Source of the DNA: Rhizoclosmatium globosum
Taxonomy: Eukaryota; Chytridiomycota; Chytridiomycetes; Chytridiales; Chytriomycetaceae
Assembly (NCBI GenBank): GCA_002104985.1
Contig: MCGO01000077.1
Coordinates: forward strand, 62,001 to 126,000
Reading direction: 5' to 3'
Length of the DNA stretch: 64,000 nt
Position numbers and translations under genes: made by a program. Positions 1 through 11,630 of the stretch are shown piece after piece (the first letter of the stretch is position 1; every line of letters starts with the position of its first letter). The notes below the pieces were generated by a model, which saw only the letters and a list, made by a program, of their open reading frames with translations, was not told the origin of the DNA and did not search any database.

Positions 1-52
1 TATTTGAAAAATATACGTAAAATAAGGAGTTAAAGTAAATATGAAATGTTGA

Positions 53-1855
53 TCACTTTTCAGGTGTTTGTCGCTCACAATCATTACTCTCTGAGATGTA
101 GGTCACAGATGCTCGGACACTGTGAGAGCCGTACTGGTCAATAATGGAACCAAGCCCGTCAGAATCATCAATTTCATGAGCCTCTGGCACAACTACTTCC
201 TCCAGAATGCCTTTCATTGCATCAGAACCACTGACGGCATTTGCAATATCATCAGCAGTCTTGACAGACGGTTGAACAATCAAATCAACCGCGTCAATTT
301 TTTTGTGGTCTACATCTAAAGCCAGTTCTATGTTCAAGGAGTTTCTGGTCTCTGCAGCAAACGGAGCATTCTCCCCTTCAGCTCCTTCAGCAACTCCAGC
401 TGTGGGAAAACCACTCCATGACTGTCTTTCCTTTGGATCGATTAAGAGTTCTTCGTAGCCTTGAAACACTCCCGTTAATTTGCGTGGAAACGAGGCGTCT
501 GTCTTCTGATGGTTGTTCGCGAGCTTGACTATATCCATTTCAATTTGTTCAGCTTCGATTTCCTGCATAAGTTCACGGCTTGGATCTGGTACAATCACAC
601 TTTGAACAGTGAATATGTTCGCGTTGTCACTCTCTGGCCGAGCATCCTTCTTTTCTGCAGCGACCCCTCGATCCACGCCTTCCAACAATGTCACATCGCT
701 GACACCTCTTTCCATGGCTTGAACTTCGGTTGATCCACTAGCAGGCGCAGGCGTGTATTCTCCACGGTGAACGTCAGGGATGTATCGCCGTCTTCCTTCA
801 AGAAACGCGAATATAGCGACAATGAGCATCAACCAAAGTTGGTATAGAATCCAGATTGGGGCTACAGTGCCATACAGTGACAGTCCAAGTGGGATGTTGA
901 CCAACGCGCCAACAAGTCCCAAACGGCCAATCCAGTGATGCACTGAAAACACCCTTTTAGTTAGATATACTTTGAAATAAGCTCTTACATTGGTCCCACC
1001 AAGGAACTGCCGTTCTAGATGGATTAAACAATTTGTTGATGATAAATCCAGATGCTAATTGTTTGAATACCAAAACGACAACCGCGAGGCCAAGAACCTA
1101 AAAAATGCGCGTGAGATAAAAGCTTTGATTAAAAGTGGTCTTTGCAGCTTACAACATGAAGTCCGTTTTGTGAGTAGTCAAAATGATCCTCTCCAGTCGC
1201 TTTGTAGACAATAACGAATGAAGCTACCGTACATACAAAACAAGAAACAAAAAAGAGCATATGTAGAGGAAACCACCGCTTTGCGCCGTGCTCCGTAAAT
1301 TTGTAGTATCGAGCGCAGACAATTCCAGAAGGTGCAAATACCCCCCACGCGAGAAACATTAGCGATCCATGCGCTTTAATCATGGCATCGTAAGTCAAGG
1401 CCGCCGCGTCAGTTTCTTCGGAATTGGATTCTGTGGAAGTGGTAGAGTTTGAGGAATTCTTGGCTTCAAGCCCATCGCCACCGTCAGAAGTGTCAGATGG
1501 ACGCGGCAAATTCTCTTCAATATATAAAGAAGTTGTAGCAGCAGCAATGTTTATGGCTGTTGGGCTGTTTATTGCTGATGGCTTCACAAGTGGATGTGGC
1601 TCGTCAGGGAAAGCGATTGCGATGGGGACACCGTTTTGCTCAATAATATTAGGCACTGGACTCGTGACGGTTTGGCCTTTCACATTCTTAGCAGGAATCC
1701 TACAGTGTTGAGATTATGTCAGACCTAGTGAACACATTCACATGACTGTGAGCTTACTTGGTGACAAGAATGACAGGCTTTGTAGTAGTAGTAGCGGCTG
1801 CGGACGCGTGTATTACGAACAGACACGCGAATATGGTGTGTTGAATCCACTTCAT
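53..1855 (-). CDS. Cytochrome b561-domain membrane protein with long cytosolic tail
   Basis: Four exons: 1758-1855, 1153-1699, 989-1097 and 53-942; introns of 46-58 bp, 547 residues. ATG at 1855 opens a signal-peptide-like segment (hydrophobic FACLFVIHA), then a Thr/Ser-rich lumenal stretch. The b561 core follows: membrane helices carrying the four expected haem histidines, in KAHG (near residue 143), PLHML, GLHVV and LHHW. Family members move electrons across a membrane between two b-type haems, often from cytosolic ascorbate to extracellular or vesicular acceptors such as ferric iron. No DOMON domain is seen, unlike many fungal relatives with cellobiose-dehydrogenase-like cytochromes. After the last helix and an EGRRRY anchor, roughly 250 polar residues are predicted to be cytosolic and match nothing I recognise. 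Exon phases close exactly, so the model is firm; substrate is unknown. Confidence 0.8.
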
Positions 1856-1917
1856 ATTGGATCAAACAGTTTTGTCAAATCTATTCCATTTCAATATGAG
1901 CACAATTTTACAAATAT

Positions 1918-2510
1918 ATGGGTTCACAGACTAAGTATGCAGAGGATTTGAAGCTCCGATCGAATGTGTAGGACTGTAGAGACCTGTCAGGTTGGCGGAA
2001 AGTTTCAAAAACTCCCAAATCAATCCCGCCCAATGCAAGGCATCCACGATTTCCAAGTCCTTCGCACAGTTCATGCACCCTGGGTAACGGCGGAACTCCC
2101 TTTGATGATCTGGCTAGCCTCCAGGTGGAAGAACTATTGTCAGCATCAGCCGAATCACTGGAGCCTTTGGATTGTTTTGGTAAGCACACTAAACCTGAAA
2201 CTCGGCGCTGATCTCCGACGTCAAAAAGGAACACACACGCAATGACAATTCAGTTTTTTTACATTCTTGATAATGGCGAAGAGTGGTCGCCGGGACCCCG
2301 AGGTGATGCAGAAAACCTTCAATATGGCGCTGGCTTTGAAATCACCCTTCGCCTGGTGAAATAATCGAATCTGCAAAAGTGTTGAATGCTGATGGTCAGG
2401 ATCTGGGTGGGAGAATAGTTTCGTATGTTGAGTTCAAGATTGTCAACAAATCAGACGGAAAAGGAGGACTATGGATTTGGCACCAAATCGAGTGAATTCC
2501 TCGAGTCTAT
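1918..2510 (+). pseudogene. Decayed or mis-assembled coding remnant
   Basis: Just head-to-head with the b561 gene, an ATG at 1918 opens a protein-like reading (MGSQTKYAEDLKLRSNV) that hits TAG after 17 codons. Protein-like stretches then continue in shifting frames: one containing DDLASLQVEELLSASAESL up to a GTAAGC donor at about 2178, one beginning at an ATG near 2241 (MTIQFFYILDNGEEW), and one containing GGRIVSYVEFKIVN that stops near 2505. No single intron set joins them. Either this is a pseudogene with a nonsense codon and at least two frameshifts, or sequence quality is poor here, as in the adjacent ankyrin gene. I do not recognise the family. Confidence 0.3.
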
Positions 2511-2712
2511 ATCGTTGCCAGGTTCAATTTTCGCGTGTCGAGGAAGGCGGGTATGGTGATTGATTCATTGCAGTTCTATTACCTTTGATTGGACGAGAAG
2601 GATAAAGCAGCATCAAAGTTTATAATAATATACAGCTTTAAAGAAAGGATACCGCGAATACAGCTATACCAAAAACAAAACCATTATGATTTCACACAAC
2701 AACCCCTCTCTT

Positions 2713-5700
2713 TCACTTGGAGACCTTTACAGCAGCAGAAGCAACAACACCCAAATTTTTGAATTTGAGATTCAGCGCTTTGCTTGGTTCTAAACCTGTT
2801 GGTTTCTTGATACTGGCAATAGCAGCAAGTCCAAGTGCAACATCAATTCCCTTATTTTCCACATTCCCACTGCCTGCCACAACAGACCAGCGTTTTTGGT
2901 CAGATCGACAAACTTATCCAAATCAAGTTCTTCAACGTCCAAGTTCTCCACAAACTCATCACCAACGGCTTCATCACTACCATTCCGCCGTCTTCAAACA
3001 GGTTTCCAACTTCTTTTCTCCCTTCCATCCTCGAAGTTCCTTCAACACTTCGTCAGCTTTAAGGAACTGAACATCCAATTCTTCGAAGCGGAGTCCCTTC
3101 TTCCCATCTCCTCTATCAGTCCACTGAATCCATCGAGGAACAGACGCGTCTTCTATGCCAGTGCTGCGACGCCGCGATTCCATTATAGAGTTGAAGCAAG
3201 ATTCCGAGACAGGACTCAACGTCAGAGCCTGCTTCTGCGATAAGGTTGCAACACGAGTTGACAAGGATGGGAACAGTTCCAATACTTGTCTTCCGCTTTG
3301 TTTTCCGAGATACAGCGCGATTTGAAGGTCTGTGAAATATGCAATTGGTGCTGAAGAGAGATTCGCGGCTGTTCGGAAAGCCTTTTTCGGAATCAAAAGG
3401 GCTGCAGCAGAAGGCTGTTGAGGAGGTAGGTTGATTTTATAGAGAGGGAGAGACTTCAAGAGTCTGTGCTTAAGAGTGGCGGTTGCTTTCGCAGCATCGA
3501 CGGACGAGAAGAGGTCCATCGCTGATGATGCTGTTGAATCGATTCCATCAACATTCATAGGATCATCTGATTTGAGAGGCTGGTCTGGCTCGTCTCCGGC
3601 TTTCTTATATCCCGAAATTCCAAACATGTTGCGCTTCTTTATCTTCTTTTTGAGAGGGCTAACAGAGTTTGTTGCTGACGTTGTGCCTGTAACCGTTGAG
3701 CTACCAGTTCCAGCAGATGCAGTTGGAGCAGCAGGGGTAACAGGTGGTGCTTTCTTCAGTGTACTTCCAACGAGAGGACGGGTCTATATAAAATAGTTAA
3801 AACCTGTTAATAAGAAAAATAGTTCCACACATCTGTTTTAACAGGAAGCGGCGCTGGAGGTCTAACACCAAATCGATCCTTCTTCGACACAGGCGCTGCC
3901 GGTTGGGATACACTCGGTAAAGGAGGTCTCACAGGTGCTTCTTTTTTGGAAGCAGCAACGACATCCTCTTCGTCAAAAATAGCACTGGCCAGTTTATCCT
4001 TGATATGTGGTTTCCCACTGGATTCCATTTTTTTGCTTTTGGACTCCTTCTCGAGCTTCTTCTTTTTCGATTTGATGATATCTTCTTCGTCCTGGTCAGA
4101 GTCGTTTGAAGGTCCACGTTTTGTTCCATGCTGGACATCGGCCTCACTTCCGCTCTCTCCTGACTCTTCATTGTCACTTTCAGCATGTTTGGGACGTTTG
4201 GATTTGCCACCTCCGTTATCATCAGAGTCATCACTGGCATCTTTGTTACTTGACTTGTGCATACGTTTCTTGTTGTCCCGTTCATCTTCACTATCGATTC
4301 GTGGCAATTTCTTTCCTCCTCCCTTTTTATCATCAATAGAGTCCTCCTTTTTCTTTGGCTTTGGTCCAGATTTCGCACGCTGGGCAACAGGGGCAACAGC
4401 AGCGGGACTACCCTCACCACCACTTCCATTGCCGCCACCACCAAGCGTTTTCAATAATGCGTTGAATTTTCGTTCCTCTCGAGAACTAACAAATGGGCCT
4501 TCTCGTTCACGAGGGTCTAAGCCACCCCAACTGAAGGCGTTCGGGCCGCCGAGACCAACAGCTGCCGCAGTAGATGCACTGACAGAGATGCCTTTTGCAT
4601 TCAGAGAGCCAGTAAAGTTTGTGGAATGAGATGTGTCGCTGCTGACAGAGTTCTTCCGTGCAACTTTGAATCTAGAATTGAGAATTTATCAGTACAATAT
4701 TTCAAGAAGGAGAGAACAAACTTTGGATCCTTGGTAGACACTGAAGCAATACTGCCTTCACTTTTAGCTAGCATAGCACTTGCTTGATCTCGGATATGCG
4801 CCATCATGCCGCCCGCACAGCCAGGCTTCGTCTTGATGAAATCAGGTTTTCGGAAAGGCTTCCAGCTGTCTCGTTCCCTCTTAAGAAGTTCAAGCAAGCC
4901 ATTGCTCTCTTCTCCTTCTTTCGCATAATCTGTGGCCCGTTTTCCAGTTGAATCTGTCAACGACGTATCTGCGCCGTACTCCAGTAAAACTCGAACAGAA
5001 TCGAGGCTTCCAACGCTAGCCGCATCCATTAAAGGGGTTACGCCTCCGACGCCATCTGCAGCTTCCAAGCTCTTGACGTTTACATCAGCTCCGTACCGAC
5101 ATAACTCCTCAACAACATCGTGGAATCCTTTACAACACGCTTCATGTAACGGTGTCCATCCAGCATTATCGGCGAAATCAACTTCAGCGCCATACTTGAG
5201 ACACCGCTTTACTCCTTTTACATCCCCTTTACCAGCATATTGATGCAAAAGCGTCACACCGTGTTCATCGACTTCGACTACTTTTGCCGTCATACGCTTC
5301 CATAGTTGAAGTAGCTGCACCATTGTTTCATCTTCCCCTGCCTCATCGAGTGGTGTGTTTCCATCTTTGTTGACAGCAGTCAAAGAAGCACCATGAGAGA
5401 GTAATAATTCAACGACGTCGTAATGGGTGGAGCCGACAGCATCATGAAGAGGGGTTTGGTTCTCAAACCCAAGTGCATTCACATCAGCTCCATATTGAAT
5501 AAGAAGGGTTGCAGTTGCGAGTTGGCCTTCGAGAGAAGCTTCGTGCAACGGTGACCAGCCCGCGTTGTCCTTTGCCTGTGTCGGGAGTCAGTAGGAGAGA
5601 TAGATATTGGGGGAAAAACTCACATTCACGTCGGCACCAGCCCGAATGAGCGCCGTAACAGCATTGACATCTCCGTTGCCACTGACTTTAAATAATATCG

Positions 5701-7385
5701 TTCGGCCAGATCGATCTGTATTGTTGATGGAGGAGTCTAATTGAAGGAGAAAAAAATGTTTAGTTTCGACAAACCAATTGTCACACAATTTACATGGTAT
5801 GGCCTTGTTTGCAATCATAATAACATCGCCACGATTCTAAAAATCACGTTAGTATTTCGCAAATTATATGGTAAGAGTCACTAACATTTGCTGAAGACTT
5901 GGCCGATTTGTTGGACTTTTTCCCGCTTCCGCCCCTGTCTCCTCCACTATTCCGTATGGTATCATTCCTTGTTGTTTCTTTCGAGGAAGATTTGACTGGT
6001 GCTGAAACAGGCTTCTCCTTCTTTTCCACCTTTTCAATGACTTTTTCAACCTTCACAGAAACCTGTGACGGCTGTTCGCTCCTTCGTTCTTCCTCCACGT
6101 CTCTCATTTCCTCATCTATTGGTACGTCACTTTCACTGGCAACGTCATCACCAGTTCCATCGTCCATGCGATTCGTGATTTTGATTTCTTGCCCTTCTTC
6201 TTTCCGGTCAGTCTGGTCCCTCCATTCACTCTTCACAGTGGAAGCTTCCTCAGCCTTTAATGCTGTTTCTTTCTTCTCGTTACTCCCGCTGCGAGACTTT
6301 TTACCAGCACTAGAGCTTGAATTTATACTCGAACTGGTACCCGCACTTGTTTTCCGAGAAGCCGAAGACTTGCCACTCGCCCCAACACCACCTTCGACAT
6401 AGTCTTCATCTTCACGGTCACTGCTCGGAAGTGGAACGCTTCGGAAAATGCTTTCGATGTCGTCTTCATCCGAAATAGCTGGCCGTTCCTTTGATTTGTT
6501 GGCACTGGTAGTAGGTGGAGAAGGTTTTCTAGGAGCCGGAGTTTTGTGAGTATCGACAGAAGGAAGGGAAGGGCGTCGGTGGAGAGTGGATGTCATGGGT
6601 CCGAAACCAAGGTCAGAAGATAAGAGTTCAGAGGAAGGCCTCCTCGGTGGGCCCTTTTTGTGGAGTTTCGGATGCCGAGACGATGAAGTGGAGGAGGTTG
6701 TTGATTTCTGTTCAGTGTCTGCGTCTTGGTCTTGGTAGTGGTTTGATATCTGACCCGTGGGTGTACTGACACTGTGTTTCCGTGATGAAGACGCTGAATG
6801 TGGACGAGATGATGAATTTGATTTCGGTTTTGGTGCTGAGTCTGAATTTGGGGGATCTTGGGGTGGCTGGGATGGTGTAGTTATTGAAGAGACTTGAACG
6901 GGGGGCAGGGATGCTGTTGAAGGAGTCGACAGCGACACAGGTGCTAAAGTTGATGGAGCAATGAGTGGAGAGGCATCTTTGCTCTTTGGTATAGGGCCTT
7001 CCAATCGAGAGAAGGTAAAGGTGGCGCTGGGAACTATTGGTATGGTTGGTAATGAGCTCAGTGCGGGTATCGTTGAAGACTGAGTATCTGTGGATATTGA
7101 CGAAGACGCAACGAACGGGTTAAAAGAGGGAGTAGGGTTTGTTGCGTTTTGAGGCAGGTTTGTCGTGGCGGTTGAGGCCACGACATCGGTATCAGGCGCC
7201 TCATTCACGGTCTGCTCTCTTCGATTTAACGTTGTTGAGTCAGGAGCAGCCGCGGACGATGCAGGGACCGTGGATTGTTCTAGTTGAAGGACTGGTTCGG
7301 TGTTGATTTGCACTTGTTCGGAGGTGGCTTCGGAGGCCTCATTCGGTGGCGTGGCTGATTGCGGACACGGCGAAGGAGCGCTCAT
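2713..7385 (-). CDS. Ankyrin-repeat nuclear protein, Hos4-like (Set3C) candidate
   Basis: Six exons: 5886-7385, 5794-5836, 5624-5736, 4722-5575, 3843-4671 (donor alternatively leaves the end at 3831) and 2713-3783; about 1470 residues. Residues 1-500 are Ser/Pro/Thr-rich and disordered with basic patches. About seven ankyrin repeats follow (DNAGWSPLHEA, NAGWTPLHEA, VTPLMDAA and related cores). Next comes a Lys/Asp/Ser-rich nuclear-type linker, then a folded C-terminal region with DLQIALYLG. This order matches fungal Hos4, the ankyrin subunit of the Set3 histone deacetylase complex, and animal ANKRD11/12; that link is inference. The last exon keeps one protein-like reading only if single bases are missing near 3015, 2962 and 2885. 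With three bases added it ends at the TGA at 2713-2715; without them translation stops at 2977. Confidence 0.6.
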
Positions 7386-7731
7386 TCGTTGTGCGTGTCG
7401 GTCGCTGTCGGTCGCAGTTGGAACTGGGTGGAGTGTTAGTGGGCTGTGCGTTCAGCCGATGAGATACTCACAAGGACACTCGGTTATGGAGTACGAGTAT
7501 CGAATGAAGACTGTGGCAAGAGGAGACGACGTGGCAGCGACTTGGGCTGTGGGTGTGTTCGTGACTGCGTGTTTGGGTTTGTTTTTGACCAACTTCAACA
7601 CCAACAAACTTGTTCACTCCAAATCTATTGATACTAATTTTCTCCGAAATAATACAGCAAGTGTTGTAATCTTTCATGGATCATAATATTTATTCCAATC
7701 ATCATCAGTATGCCCTCATGCATTATTCCAA
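7386..7731. other. Intergenic stretch, 346 bp
   Basis: Lies between the start of the ankyrin gene and the stop of the mitochondrial uL6 gene, both on the minus strand. It should hold the 3' UTR of the latter and the promoter and 5' UTR of the former. Short ORFs here overlap in several frames without coding character; no RNA gene or repeat was recognised. Confidence 0.5.
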
Positions 7732-8382
7732 TTAACGCTTCTTTCCCTCCTTCTTTCTGATTGTCTCATCTCCCACGAATACTCCTTTTTGGTTGTATGG
7801 CTCAGGGGGTCTGTGTTTCCTGATGTTTGCAGCAAACTGAGTAACCTTCTGCTTGTCAATTCCACTCAACACCAATCGCTGCGGTGCAGGCACAGCCACA
7901 GTAACACCCTCTGGAATTGGTTCAACGACAGGATGCGAGTGACCGAGTTTGAGAGAGACCTGTCCGTTCTCGACAGCCGCCCTGTATCCCACACCAACGA
8001 GTCTGATCGGCACCACGAATCCCTCTGTCACACCCTCGACAAGTCCTTCAACAAGCCGCCGCGTAGTGCCCCACATCGCCTTCTGCTTCCGCTCTTCTGG
8101 CTCTGCGACAGTCACACTCAGAGTGCGCTTCGCAGCCTCGCCCTGAACAGCAACCTGAACAAACGGAAGCAGCGGCATTGAAAGGGCTCCCAGAGGACCC
8201 TTCACAGCCAGCTCAACCGAGGCCGACCGGTGCGATGGTGGCGGAGGGCTTTCGATCGTGTACGGTGTTTGAGTGATTTCGACACCAATTGGCACACGCA
8301 GAGTCTGCTTTCCGACCTTGGAGCATGCGGTTGTTGTCGTGCTGAATGCCCGGCGACTCAATCGGACGGTGGTGTTCATCAT
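7732..8382 (-). CDS. MRPL6: Mitochondrial large-subunit ribosomal protein uL6m
   Basis: Single exon, 216 residues. The first 25 or so residues are rich in Arg, Ser and Thr with no acid (RLSRRAFSTTTT), a typical mitochondrial presequence. The body carries the uL6 signature: VEGVTEGF, then LVGVGYRA, and the C-terminal region SGIDKQKVTQFAANIRKHRP, the most conserved part of bacterial L6. It ends KKEGKKR as in yeast Mrpl6. The protein sits in the mitoribosomal large subunit near the base of the L7/L12 stalk and the sarcin-ricin loop. Length matches fungal uL6m. It is divergent from DUS1, with about 218 bp between the two starts. Confidence 0.93.
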   Translation of the reverse strand: MMNTTVRLSRRAFSTTTTACSKVGKQTLRVPIGVEITQTPYTIESPPPPSHRSASVELAVKGPLGALSMPLLPFVQVAVQGEAAKRTLSVTVAEPEERKQKAMWGTTRRLVEGLVEGVTEGFVVPIRLVGVGYRAAVENGQVSLKLGHSHPVVEPIPEGVTVAVPAPQRLVLSGIDKQKVTQFAANIRKHRPPEPYNQKGVFVGDETIRKKEGKKR

Positions 8383-8600
8383 CCTTCTTTGTTTGTTGGA
8401 AAAGAGAAAAGCAGAAGAAAGAAGAAAGAAGAGGAAAGGAGAGAAAGATATGAAAGATGCCTCAATTAAAAGATAAATGAATTACGAAAATAGACGCTGT
8501 AACTGAAAACATTGTGCTGTCTCTTCCTGTTGATATGATATTTAAGAACCTCTTCTTTCTTTTTTTCTTTCATCTGTTTTTGGAACCAAACTCTTCCACC

Positions 8601-10406
8601 ATGACAACACACGAATCCAATCCCTCAGAGCGGAAACTGAAAGGCTTCGAATTCTATCACAAGATTCTTGGATCTCCAAAGAACATTGTCGCTCCAATGG
8701 TTGACCACTCCGAATATGCCTGGCGCCTCCTCTCTCGTCGATACAACTCTCATCTTTGCTACACTCCAATGTTCCATGCCCGCCTCTTTGCCGATTCAGA
8801 ACATTACCGCAAGGAACAATTCACAACAGGCCCAAACGACCGTCCTCTGATTGTACAGTTCTGTGCCAACGACCCAGAAACACTATTGAAGGCCGCAAAA
8901 CTTGTGGAAGATCAATGTGATGCTGTCGATATTAATCTTGGATGTCCACAAGGAATTGCAAAGCGTGGACATTATGGAAGTTTCTTGATGGAAGAATGGG
9001 ATTTGGTGTGTTCAATGGGTATGTATGCACTGCAATCTTCAAAACGTTGTTTGAAGAATTCATTGTGTTCCGGATGAATTAAGTGGCGACTGGGGAATGA
9101 GACTGGACTATGCTGGAATACTCACTGTCATCCTCACCAACACTTGCGAACATTAGAACCATTCTAACGTTCATATCTCCAGTCAAAACTCTTGACGAAA
9201 ATCTGGCTATCCCAGTGACATGCAAAATTCGAATCTTCGAAGACGTGAACCAAACGATCGAATATGCTCTTCGCCTCCAAAACGCTGGTTGCCAACTGCT
9301 CACCGTCCATGGTCGTACTCGTGAAATGAAGGGTCACAAAACAGGACTTGCAGATTGGGAACAGATTCGTCGCGTTAAAGAAGCGTTGAGCATTCCAGTT
9401 TTCGCGAATGGGAATATTTGTTACTATGAAGATGTAGAAGCGTGTATGAAGTTTACTGGAGTGGAAGGAGTTATGACTGCTGAAGGCAACTTGTTAGTAG
9501 GGCTGTTCTTTGTAGCTACTCGTCTCACCTTCAACTATAGGTACAATCCTGCCATATTTACTGGCGAACTCCCACCATGTTGGAGAATGGCAGAAGAGTA
9601 CCTTGAAATCTGCAAGGAGTATCCAAACAGTGCAGATGTTGGGCCAATGCGTGCCCACTTGTTCAAAATCTTTGCACCATGGTAAATCTATCCAGTAACA
9701 TAACTCAAGTTTTAAAACCCCTCCGAAAGCCTGACAGAATACACGGATCTCAGGACAGAACTTGCTGCAAAGCATACTTGGGACGAGTTTTGGCAAATCA
9801 CAAAGGAGTTCAAACGAAGAATCATGGTAAATTTGATAAGAAACTTCTGATAACTTGAATTCATCCATTTTCCAAAAGGCTGCAACAAACAACGCAACGA
9901 AGTACGTCCCACCGTCAAAATGGGAACTCGATGAACGAGGACTCAGAATCCTTCCAAACTGGATCTGCCAACCTCATTTCCGACCTGAACTTCCAAGTGA
10001 AACTGGAGCTGCACCAACCCCTATGACGGAAGAAAAGAGTGCAGAGCAGTTGGATGAAATCGCGGCTGCACGAGTTCAAAGAAAAGAAGCGAAACGTCAA
10101 GCCAAGATTGCCAAGCTTGAAAACGAGGAAGTGATTGCAAGTAAAAAAGGTATGTGCCCGTATTATATTTATGACTCTTTTCGTTGTTCTCATTCCCATC
10201 ATTTTTCAGCCCGGAAGGCGAATGGCAAGAACCCCGTGTGTGCACAGCCAAAGTGTCTCAACTATGGATCCTCGAAATGTGTGTTTGAATCGTGCAAGAA
10301 TTGTTGCCGGGATAAAGTCAAGGCAGATAAGCTGACCAAGTTGGAGGATGGAAACGACAAGTACGTTTGCGTGGCACATCATAGCACCCCTGCAGTCAGT
10401 GAATAA
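8601..10406 (+). CDS. DUS1: tRNA-dihydrouridine(16/17) synthase Dus1
   Basis: Six exons: 8601-9018, 9183-9492, 9541-9681, 9730-9826, 9879-10149 and 10210-10406; 477 residues, all phases consistent. ATG at 8601 has a favourable CCACC context; an upstream in-frame ATG at 8514 would add a hydrophobic leader and is less likely. It is an FMN TIM barrel: APMVDHSE, then the catalytic-loop motif [17 protein letters not shown] with the conserved Cys, then [15 protein letters not shown] and PVFANGNI. The C-terminal part is Cys-rich ([19 protein letters not shown]), as in Dus1/DUS1L. The enzyme reduces uridine 16/17 in the D-loop of tRNA using NADPH. The first intron (164 bp) is longer than usual here. 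Confidence 0.93.
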
Positions 10407-10409
10407 GAC

Positions 10410-10415
10410 AATAAA
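10410..10415 (+). terminator. AATAAA poly(A) signal candidate for DUS1
   Basis: AATAAA begins four bases after the DUS1 stop codon. It is the only canonical hexamer before the next gene starts at 10470. Confidence 0.4.
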
Positions 10416-10469
10416 GAAATCAGAAGTACACATGAACTGATTAAAAAAGCTTGGAAAATTAGAAATGAA

Positions 10470-11508
10470 ATGATGGAGGGCGAAACGTGCACAACTCCGA
10501 AAGGAACCATCGACCGAGACTACTCAATGGCGCTCACCTTCTCCTCCATGATGATGGCTCTAGCCCTCGAGAACAGTATGCGAGGGATATCACTAGCAGT
10601 CGAGCGATTTCAAGACTCTGGATCACAACTCGTCCTTAACACCATTTTCGCCGGCAACGTCCTCTGCATCCTCTACGTCTTTGGTTTCACATGGGCAAAC
10701 TTTACTGATGCACATACATGCTACGTCGCCAACCTTTTGGACAACTTGGTGTTCCATCTCTTCGTGATCACATTTGGTTTGAGAAACATTCATTTGGTTC
10801 AGCGCATGACTAATCGTATGGCTTTCTCTTTTTAGATATGTTTCTTTTATACAAGACGTGGCTGTTATCCTCCAAGAATCGGCTGTTTCTGGGAGTCTCT
10901 GTCTTCATCATACTATTTCGAATGGTTACTGGTGGAAGAGATTTGTATCTCTCGTACGGATTTTGGGACAACCAAGATTGTTATTGTGCGTGGATTGCCG
11001 TACCCGGGTCGTTTAATTTGTTGAGTTGCTTTTGCTTTCAGGTTGAACCCTTGGCTGACGTCACTTCTCGCAGATATGCCATGGGTGATATCGCAGCTGA
11101 TATTTTATCAACGGCTTCAACAATCTTAATCGGTCATTCTTACTTGAAGTCTGATCTTTCGAAGCTGGTCAAGGTGTTGATTTTAGAAAATGGTTTGTTT
11201 TTGAGACAAAATCTCCTGCAAAATCTCCCTTCAAACTTTCAACTCTAACTCGACCATATCTAGTCATACGGTCAGTGTGCAGTTTATCATCAACAGCATT
11301 TGTTCTTTGGGCTGTGAATCAAAATAATCCGAATCTGAGTATGTATAGTGCAGGAAGTCAAGCTTATATTTATGCGCAACTGCTGAATTTAGGTACAAAT
11401 ACATCATAATATGTTTGTACCTAACAAAACGTTCTCGGAATAGAATTTTTCTGGTTCAAGAAAAGGTCGGCAGCCGTTGATGTTGAGGCTGACGGCACAA
11501 TGATGTAG
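10470..11508 (+). CDS. Multi-span membrane protein, local family member 1
   Basis: Four exons: 10470-10776, 10836-11192, 11264-11392 and 11444-11508; about 285 residues. Several hydrophobic helices are visible (for example NTIFAGNVLCILYVFGF and LDNLVFHLFVITF). It is clearly paralogous to the genes at 14578 and 15532: all share an FD-x-FLL(Y/F)KT motif and an ending of the form LN-(S/L)-EFFW-x-K followed by a short basic tail. The last two introns sit at the same codons and phase in all three. This copy has an extra phase-1 intron just before DMFLLYKT. A 45-bp stretch with GTACCC...TTTCAG inside exon 2 (about 11000-11042) is either coding or a further intron; both keep the frame. I do not recognise a named family. 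Six or seven spans would suit a receptor- or transporter-like fold, but that is not shown. Confidence 0.7.
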
Positions 11509-11630
11509 TATCCTAACACAGCCTATCCAGACAACATACTATATCATATTGAATTAATATAATGTTTATTTATATATTTATTGTTCAAGCTCCTGGTGTG
11601 AGACCCCTTCAGTAACCGACCAGATTTGCA

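Noticed and set aside
2717..3243. Plus-strand ORFs opposite the ankyrin gene's last exon
   Set aside because: The minus strand gives coherent folded-protein sequence once single-base gaps are allowed; the plus-strand products are Ser/Phe/Thr-biased shadows.
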